Source: Gammaproteobacteria bacterium (GTDB lineage Bacteria > Pseudomonadota > Gammaproteobacteria > SZUA-229). From it: a stretch of 21,874 bases of DNA. Location: the NCBI GenBank assembly GCA_023136715.1, contig JAGLQT010000027.1:1-21874 (forward strand), in the 5' to 3' direction. Shown in pieces: positions 15,876-21,874 of the stretch. Below the pieces are notes generated by a model, which saw nothing but the letters and a program-made list of their open reading frames with translations, was not told the origin of the DNA and did no database searches. How positions within the stretch are numbered: position 1 is the stretch's first letter; the number at the start of each line of letters is the position of its first letter. The translations under genes and the position numbers were made by a program.

Positions 15876-16391
15876 TTAACCGGCACTACTTACACGCCAG
15901 TCATCTGTGCCTTCAGTACCACCAACTTCATGCGTCCATGTAATCGTTGAATAACTGAAAGACACTTCTTCAAGATGTGTAAAGTGAGCCATACTTGGAT
16001 CCTGACAATTCGGCATTATCCCTTTAATATCCACAATCGCAGCTCCTTCGAGCTCATGCGTAAAGTAATGTTCATGCGTACCTTCAGAAGATGTACGATA
16101 CCATTCAATGGTACAGATTAGGCTCTCGCCAGTAACTAATGCTTGATACAACAACGGGGATGCCTTATCAAAAACTTTTGTTACTTTAAGTGGCTGATGA
16201 ATCCGGGTACCTGATGGCTGTCCACTTTGTGAGTCACGAGGAATCATAATGCTATGCTCAAACGCCTGAACCATAAACATATCATCCATACCTTCCTGAT
16301 ATAAATTACCGACACTCTCTTCTGAAAGAGCACCTTCAGTAATCATGCCTTGTGTTACACCTTCTACGCTCATATATGCTGGAATTGGCAT
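15876..16391 (-). CDS. hcp: Hcp (TssD) inner tube protein, main copy
   Basis: A 171-residue Hcp, the hexameric ring protein that builds the secreted inner tube. The start MPIPAYMSVEGVTQGMITEG, the central VQAFEHSIMIPRD and RIHQPLKVTKVFDKASPLLY, and the C-terminal HLEEVSFSYSTITWTHEVGG are all standard for the family, and the length is typical. A strong AGGAGAAGAGT precedes the ATG, and a strong terminator follows the stop, both fitting a highly expressed structural protein. It lies 58 bases after clpV. I see no clear promoter in that gap. It is probably the principal tube subunit because it travels with tssB, tssC and clpV. Confidence 0.96.
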   Translation of the reverse strand: MPIPAYMSVEGVTQGMITEGALSEESVGNLYQEGMDDMFMVQAFEHSIMIPRDSQSGQPSGTRIHQPLKVTKVFDKASPLLYQALVTGESLICTIEWYRTSSEGTHEHYFTHELEGAAIVDIKGIMPNCQDPSMAHFTHLEEVSFSYSTITWTHEVGGTEGTDDWRVSSAG

Positions 16392-16449
16392 ACTCTTCTC
16401 CTATTAGTTAACTTACATTGATTATTAAATCCACTAAACCACTTATTCA

Positions 16450-19047
16450 TTAATGGAATTCAGTAACAAATTCACCTTTTGATCCAATACTTAACTGTAA
16501 ACTTGTATATTCATTTTCGTCACCGATACTGGTTAAAATTTCCGTAGAGATCAGTGGCAATAGCGTCCTATTCACTATGTGATCAATATTACGCGCACCA
16601 GATTCAATATCTGTGCACCGATTCGCAATTTGATTAATTACTTCTTCATCAAATTTAAAATCCAGTGACTGACTTTGTTTTAATCGTTTACCCACTTTAT
16701 CCAGTTTGATTTTTACTATTGAATTTAGCACTTCACCCTGAATAGGATAAAAAGGTACTACCGTCATTCGAGCTAGCAATGCAGGTTTAAAATGGGACTG
16801 AAGTTCAGGTCTAATCGCTTCAGTTAATTCCTCAACTGTCGGAGTCTTACCATCCGCACACATTTCCATTATCGTTGCTGATGCCAGGTTTGAAGTCAAA
16901 AATACAATCGTATTACGAAAATCAATCGAACGACCTTCACCATCTGATAAAGTACCTTTATCAAACACCTGATAAAATAAATTCATTACTTCAAGGTCTG
17001 CTTTTTCAACTTCATCAAGAAGCAGAACAGAGTATGGTCGCTGCCTAATAGCCTCAGTCAGGATACCACCTTCACCATAGCCAACATAACCTGCCGGTGA
17101 ACCTACCAGTCGAGACACTGTATGTTTTTCCTGGTACTCAGACATATTGATGGTAGTCATAAACTGCTCACCACCAAACATAATATTGGCAACACCTAAT
17201 GCAGCTTCAGTTTTACCAACACCACTGGGGCCAACGAACAGAAAAACTCCATGTGGTTGATCAGGATTTTGCAAACCGGCTTTGGCCGTGCGTATGCCAG
17301 CATCAATGACATCGATAGCATGATCCTGTCCCTTGACCCACGACTTCATGCTTTCATTAAAACTCAATAAATTGGAAGCCTCGTCTTTTACGATGCTTCC
17401 AAGCGGCACACCTGTCCAGTCTGAAACAACCTGTGCAACCACATCACCTGTTACTTCATAAGCAATTTTGGATTTATCCGACTGGAACTCCTCTAACTCT
17501 GCAATCGCTTTAGCTAAATCATCTTTTAGGGAGTCACTCGCTCCTTCTTCATCAGATTGAAGGCGGAGCTCAATCACTTTATCGACTAATTTTTTTTGAG
17601 CCTTCCAGTCAACCAGGTCTTTCTCTAACTGTGTTTTATTGCTATTAATCTCAGCAATAAGCTCATTTAAACGTTCCTTCTCATTAGAGCGCCCTGTAGT
17701 AATATCACGCTCTAATGCAGTTTTTTCACGTTCAAGCACTTGTGTTCGTTGCTCAAGATCTTCAACAGCACTCGGCTTAGTCGTTAAACTTATATTGACT
17801 CGCGCACAGGCTGTATCAAGAACATCAACAGCTTTATCAGGCAACTGACGTCCGGTGATATATCTCGCAGACATTGCCGCTGCTGTTTCAATCGCTTCAT
17901 CACGCACGTACACACCATGCGCCTTTTCATAAACTTCACGCAATCCACGTAATATCACTACGGCATTTTCTACCGTAGGCTCATCAAGTTTCACTAACTG
18001 GAAACGTCGTGCAAGCGCAGGATCCTTTTCAAAATATTTTTTATATTCTGACCAGGTTGTAGCAGCAACTGTTCGTAGTTCACCACGAGCCAGCGCAGGC
18101 TTTAATAGATTGGCTGCATCGCCAGTACCTGCAGCACCGCCGGCACCGATTAAAGTATGCGCCTCATCGATAAACAAAATGATGGGAGTTTCAGATGACT
18201 TTATTTCATTGATCACTGCACTTAAGCGATTTTCAAATTCCCCTTTAACGCTGGCACCCGCCTGCAACAACCCCAAATCCAGGCTAACCAGTTCAACATT
18301 TTTAATAATATCCGGAACTTCGCCTTCAGCAATTTTTACTGCCAGGCCTTCAATCACTGCGGTTTTACCAACACCGGCCTCACCCACTGCAATCGGGTTA
18401 TTTTTACGTCGCCGCCCAAGGATATCGACCATCTGACGAATTTCACGATCACGCCCAAATACAGGATCGATTTCACCCTTACGAGCCTTTTCGGTGAAAT
18501 TAGTCGTATATTTTTCCAGCGCAGAACCACCCGCCGGTGAAGCTGATGCCTGCGATAAAGAAGGTACTGTTTTTGATTCTTCCGATGAGACTTCCTGAAT
18601 ACTTGGGAATTGCTTTACAATTTCTTCAACCGAAATCTTGTCAATATCCTCAAGAAAACTTGCGCCATATCGTAGTGGATTATCGACAAGCACTGCTAAC
18701 AATGCAGCCGAGCGAATATCCAACTGTTCCAGTTGTACCGATGACATCATCCATGCATCTTTAATCAAACTCAATAAAGTCGATGAGAATACAGGTTTGC
18801 CCGGATTACCATCCTTAATATTTTCGAGTTGCTGCTGAAGCTGCTTAATCCACTCTGATGGCTCAATTTCAAAATGACGCAGTATCAGATGTATATCTGC
18901 CCGTTCATCATCCATTAACTGCAACAACATGTGCTCCATCGCCACTTCATAATGTGAACGATTTACACACAAGCCCGACGCTGCTTCCAGCGCACGCGTG
19001 CAGTACGGATTCAACCGTGAAATTAAGCCTTGTATATCAGCACCCAT
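16450..19047 (-). CDS. clpV: TssH/ClpV sheath-recycling AAA+ ATPase
   Basis: ClpV is a hexameric double-ring AAA+ unfoldase that disassembles the contracted TssB/TssC sheath. The 865-residue product has an N-terminal domain (1-~150) that in known ClpVs binds the TssC N-terminal helix. The first ATPase domain has Walker A GEAGVGKT (222-229) and Walker B LFIDEA (291-296). A charged coiled-coil middle domain spans about 425-530. The second ATPase domain has GPSGVGKT (606-613), the pore loop GYVGYG (653-658) and LLLDEV (675-680). All key residues are present, so it should be active. I prefer ATG 19045-19047 over the adjacent TTG at 19050 because AGGGA sits 6 bases before the ATG. It follows tssC by 44 bases and precedes hcp by 58. 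Confidence 0.97.
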   Translation of the reverse strand: MGADIQGLISRLNPYCTRALEAASGLCVNRSHYEVAMEHMLLQLMDDERADIHLILRHFEIEPSEWIKQLQQQLENIKDGNPGKPVFSSTLLSLIKDAWMMSSVQLEQLDIRSAALLAVLVDNPLRYGASFLEDIDKISVEEIVKQFPSIQEVSSEESKTVPSLSQASASPAGGSALEKYTTNFTEKARKGEIDPVFGRDREIRQMVDILGRRRKNNPIAVGEAGVGKTAVIEGLAVKIAEGEVPDIIKNVELVSLDLGLLQAGASVKGEFENRLSAVINEIKSSETPIILFIDEAHTLIGAGGAAGTGDAANLLKPALARGELRTVAATTWSEYKKYFEKDPALARRFQLVKLDEPTVENAVVILRGLREVYEKAHGVYVRDEAIETAAAMSARYITGRQLPDKAVDVLDTACARVNISLTTKPSAVEDLEQRTQVLEREKTALERDITTGRSNEKERLNELIAEINSNKTQLEKDLVDWKAQKKLVDKVIELRLQSDEEGASDSLKDDLAKAIAELEEFQSDKSKIAYEVTGDVVAQVVSDWTGVPLGSIVKDEASNLLSFNESMKSWVKGQDHAIDVIDAGIRTAKAGLQNPDQPHGVFLFVGPSGVGKTEAALGVANIMFGGEQFMTTINMSEYQEKHTVSRLVGSPAGYVGYGEGGILTEAIRQRPYSVLLLDEVEKADLEVMNLFYQVFDKGTLSDGEGRSIDFRNTIVFLTSNLASATIMEMCADGKTPTVEELTEAIRPELQSHFKPALLARMTVVPFYPIQGEVLNSIVKIKLDKVGKRLKQSQSLDFKFDEEVINQIANRCTDIESGARNIDHIVNRTLLPLISTEILTSIGDENEYTSLQLSIGSKGEFVTEFH

Positions 19048-19091
19048 CAAATATCCCTGTATATCTCATCATCGGTTTAGTTGATATTGAA

Positions 19092-20567
19092 TTATTCCTT
19101 ATCCAACTTACCAGCTAGTGAAAGCGTAAAGCTAGAACCCATATATTTAAAATGTGGACGCACTGACATATCAACGCGGAACCAACCTGGGTTACCTGGA
19201 TCTTCCGTCACTACGATCTTGGCTTCACGTAATGGACGCTTACTACGCACAGCTGCCGGAGGATTATCCTGATCAGCAACGTACTGGCGAATCCACGTGG
19301 TTAATTCACGCTCTAGTTCGTTGCGCGTTTTCCAGCTACCAATATTTTCACGTTGCAACACCTTGATGTAATGAGCAATACGATTAACCACAAACAAATA
19401 TGGCAGCTCAGTACCCAATTTAAAATTAGTTTCAGCCTGCTTAGCCTCTTCACTATTACCAAAAAATTTGGGTTTTTGTGGCGAATTAGCGGAGAAGAAG
19501 GTCGCATTATCGGCACCCTTACGAACCGTTAAGCCCATGAAGCCCTGTTCAGCTAATTCAAACTCTTTTCTATCAGACAGGGCAACCTCAGTAGGTGGCT
19601 TTGTTTTGGTTTCACCATGCTCGACATACTTGTGCACTGGCAAATCTTCAACTGTACCACCACTTTGAGGACCAATAATATTTGGACACCAGCGGTACTG
19701 ACCAAAACTTCGCGTTATATTTGTTGCCATTGCGTAAGACGCATTACCCCAAAGGAAATTCTCATTAGAACCATCAACACTTTCTACATAATTAAAAGCT
19801 TTAACCGGGTTTTCTTCGCCATAGGGCTGGCGCAGCATAAAACGTGGTAACGCCAAACCAACGTTTCTCGAATCGTCAGATTCTCTAAAGGCCTGCCATT
19901 TTGAATACTGCGGACCTTCAAAAATTGACTCAAGGTCTTTTAATCCAACCAAACCATCAAAGCTATCCAGGCCAAAAAATTCTGGGCCAGCACCTGCAAT
20001 AAATGGTGCATGCGACATTGCACTGACACTGGCAACATTCTGCAAAAGTTTCATATCCTGGGCATCAGGACTAAATGCATAGTTAGAAATCATTGCACCA
20101 TACGGCTGACCACCAAACTGGCCAAATTCAGCTGAATAGGCATGTTTATAGAGACCTGATTTTGCTATTTCTGGTGCATCTTCAAAATCTTCCAATAACT
20201 CTTCCTTGGTCACGCTAAGCAATTCAAGCTTCATATTTTCACGGAAATCGGTGCGATCTACGACCATTCTCAAACCACGCCATGCCGACTCAACATTCTG
20301 AAAATCATCGTGATGAATAACCGCATCAACCTGCTTACCTATGCGCTTATCAATTTCAGCGATCATATTATCGACAACTTTCTGCTCGATCTTCTCGCCT
20401 TTTCTTTGAGGCTCCAGCAAATCAGCGATAAAAGCTTCAACACCTCTTTTAGCCGTCTCATAACCATCATCTGTTGGCTTAATGCGAGTTTCCTGCATTA
20501 TTTGATCGAGCAATGATCCCTCTGCTGCGCCTGCCTGCCCCTCTGTTTGTGTTTCTTGTTCTGACAT
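19092..20567 (-). CDS. tssC: TssC (VipB) sheath large subunit
   Basis: TssC pairs with TssB to form the contractile sheath around the Hcp tube. The 491-residue protein has normal family length and all expected blocks: GSLLDQIMQETRIKP (17-31), the N-terminal region that corresponds to the ClpV-recognition helix of VipB; VDRTDFRENMKLELLSVTKE; EDFEDAPEIAKSGLYKHAYS; EFGQFGGQPYGAM; DDSRNVGLALPRFMLRQPYG; and the C-terminal HFKYMGSSFTLSL. AAGGGGAAG precedes the ATG. It follows tssB by 38 bases. The C-terminal two thirds are clearly homologous to the fusion protein at 7797-9545, which retains the same blocks with many substitutions. Confidence 0.98.
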   Translation of the reverse strand: MSEQETQTEGQAGAAEGSLLDQIMQETRIKPTDDGYETAKRGVEAFIADLLEPQRKGEKIEQKVVDNMIAEIDKRIGKQVDAVIHHDDFQNVESAWRGLRMVVDRTDFRENMKLELLSVTKEELLEDFEDAPEIAKSGLYKHAYSAEFGQFGGQPYGAMISNYAFSPDAQDMKLLQNVASVSAMSHAPFIAGAGPEFFGLDSFDGLVGLKDLESIFEGPQYSKWQAFRESDDSRNVGLALPRFMLRQPYGEENPVKAFNYVESVDGSNENFLWGNASYAMATNITRSFGQYRWCPNIIGPQSGGTVEDLPVHKYVEHGETKTKPPTEVALSDRKEFELAEQGFMGLTVRKGADNATFFSANSPQKPKFFGNSEEAKQAETNFKLGTELPYLFVVNRIAHYIKVLQRENIGSWKTRNELERELTTWIRQYVADQDNPPAAVRSKRPLREAKIVVTEDPGNPGWFRVDMSVRPHFKYMGSSFTLSLAGKLDKE

Positions 20568-20605
20568 TATTCTTCCCCTTCAATATTCTGTATGTTTTTC
20601 GCGTT

Positions 20606-21085
20606 CTATTTATCCAAACCCAATTCAGTCATAATTATTGAACGTGACTCATCATCGTTCAAAATATTCTGAATGGTTTTTCTAAACGCAGGAACGTTAC
20701 CCAACGGGCCTTTCAATGCCAGTAATGCATTGCGCATTTGTAGCATGCTATTTAGCTCAGGTACCTGCTGGGCCACACACTCTGGAGAAAAGTCTTTCAT
20801 TGATTTAACATCAACATGTACTGACATCTCATCATCTTCCTCAGATAAAGTATTGCCCACATTTAAATCGACGCTTAAATTCATACTTTTCATAACATCA
20901 TTAAAATTATCTTTATTGATATTAATCGGAATGCGATCATCAAGGATGACTTCGCCTTCCTTACCCGTGTAATCACCAATCATTAACAACTTTAATGGCA
21001 ACTCCACATCTTCTGACTTATCACCAGTATTCGATTTATAAACAATATTGACGCGCTCTTTTGGCGCAACTGAACCTTCAGCCAT
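20606..21085 (-). CDS. tssB: TssB (VipA) sheath small subunit
   Basis: A 159-residue TssB, the small partner of TssC in the contractile sheath. It opens MAEGSVAPKERVNIVYKSNT and shows VELPLKLLMIGDYTG, the conserved first-strand region, then RIPININKDNFNDVMKSMNL and KDFSPECVAQQVPELNSML. The length is typical (about 160-170). The ATG overlaps the tssA stop by one base (TAATG), and AAGGAG is ideally placed upstream, so efficient coupled translation is expected. Its sequence is the template against which the N-terminal part of the fusion protein can be recognised. Confidence 0.98.
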   Translation of the reverse strand: MAEGSVAPKERVNIVYKSNTGDKSEDVELPLKLLMIGDYTGKEGEVILDDRIPININKDNFNDVMKSMNLSVDLNVGNTLSEEDDEMSVHVDVKSMKDFSPECVAQQVPELNSMLQMRNALLALKGPLGNVPAFRKTIQNILNDDESRSIIMTELGLDK

Positions 21086-21874
21086 TATTTTTCTCCTTTC
21101 ACAGTTAATGCAGTTACAGGATCAAACCAGCAAAGCTTGTCATAAGTCGATACCACTAAATCATTAAGAGCGGAATCATCTTTTTTCTTACCCTGCTGTT
21201 TTCGATACGATTGATATAACAATTTGTAAATTTTTGCTAACAAATCGGGTTCCCATTCAGCCAAATGATAGGCTTCAACCTGATCTGTCATTGGTTTTAA
21301 TAAATTCGATGCAGCAATAGCCTCACCAGTTTGCAGTAGCAACTCGGCCAGAGCACAGCGCCAATAAAATTTGTCACGAACCTGACCCGCGCTAGCAATA
21401 CCATCATGAAACATCGTCATTGCTGATTCTTTATCACCTGATGCAGCCTTCTTTCTCGCTTCAACAAGCGCGTCATCCCATGCATTTGAAACACCCCCAG
21501 AACCTGCTGCAGATGGCGATACGCTGCCGGCGGAACTTAACACTTCAGACTCCAGCCACATTTTTGTCTGATCACCAACAAATGGGGTTTGATCAGAAAA
21601 TGATAAATCCAATAACGCTGGAATACGTTGCAGTAAATGGCGCAATTCTCCAATAACCGCATTAGCCGCTTTCTCGTATTCACCACCCATAGCACGCAAA
21701 ACATTAACAACCATGTTATGTCCATCAATCCAGAATGGTGCGCGCGCCAGTGTTTTTTCTAATTCGGGTAATACAGCAGAGTATTCAGCTTTTTCGATTT
21801 GTGTTTCAAAAAATTTAAGTCTCTCCGCCGCAGGTGGTATTACTTGCGTCACACCCTCATTAGCAGGCGGAGCA
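21085..21874 (-). CDS. tssA: TssA (C-terminal part; start outside window)
   Basis: The frame is open to the right edge with no stop, reading APPANEG before the GTG at 21850-21852, so that GTG is unlikely to be the true start and the gene is truncated here. About 262 residues are visible. The visible part begins with a proline/alanine-rich linker and continues LKFFETQIEKAEYSAVLPEL, RAPFWIDGHNMVVNVLRAMG and YEKAANAVIGELRHLLQRIP, typical of the VasJ-type C-terminal domain of TssA. The missing part would be the ImpA-type N-terminal domain. TssA contacts the baseplate and the growing distal end of the sheath during tube/sheath polymerisation. It overlaps tssB by one base. Confidence 0.9.
   Translation of the reverse strand, partial: APPANEGVTQVIPPAAERLKFFETQIEKAEYSAVLPELEKTLARAPFWIDGHNMVVNVLRAMGGEYEKAANAVIGELRHLLQRIPALLDLSFSDQTPFVGDQTKMWLESEVLSSAGSVSPSAAGSGGVSNAWDDALVEARKKAASGDKESAMTMFHDGIASAGQVRDKFYWRCALAELLLQTGEAIAASNLLKPMTDQVEAYHLAEWEPDLLAKIYKLLYQSYRKQQGKKKDDSALNDLVVSTYDKLCWFDPVTALTVKGEK

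Noticed and set aside
16392..16449. Possible hcp promoter in the clpV-hcp gap
   Set aside because: The gap is AT-rich, but I could not find -35 and -10 boxes at proper spacing that stand out from background.

Overview
The window is almost entirely one type VI secretion system (T6SS) cluster, transcribed on the minus strand. Reading from the right edge leftward, the order is tssA (5' end outside the window), tssB, tssC, tssH/clpV, hcp, tssJ, tssK, tssL, tssM, a TssB-TssC fusion paralogue, a second hcp, tssE, tssF, tssG, vgrG, and a DUF2169-type effector-associated gene that runs off the left edge. No gene on the plus strand is credible. There is no gene-free stretch above about 60 bases, and I saw no tRNA, rRNA, CRISPR array, insertion sequence or phage integration site.

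All thirteen core Tss components (A-M) are represented. The membrane complex is TssJ (lipoprotein), TssL and TssM. The baseplate is TssK, E, F, G and VgrG. The tube and sheath are Hcp, TssB and TssC. TssA primes assembly and ClpV recycles the sheath. The moderately low GC (roughly 40 percent by eye), the canonical proteobacterial gene set and the Shine-Dalgarno sites suggest a gammaproteobacterium, perhaps marine; this placement is inference. No PAAR, TagF, Fha or PpkA/PppA gene is visible, so those must lie elsewhere or be absent.

The right part (about 15.87-21.87 kb) holds tssABC-clpV-hcp and closes with a strong rho-independent terminator just after hcp. The left part (tssJ to the DUF2169 gene) begins immediately after that terminator and is packed with gaps of 2-50 bases or short overlaps.

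The most unusual feature is a 582-residue protein between tssM and tssE. Its first ~150 residues match TssB and the rest match TssC, although separate tssB and tssC genes are also present. It is followed by a divergent second hcp, so the locus carries a second tube-plus-sheath pair. The fusion lacks the free TssC N-terminal segment that ClpV normally recognises. Other oddities are a VgrG with an inserted Ig-like domain and a ~360-residue C-terminal extension of unknown function, a tssG that seems to start at ATT, and a lysine-rich block inside TssM.
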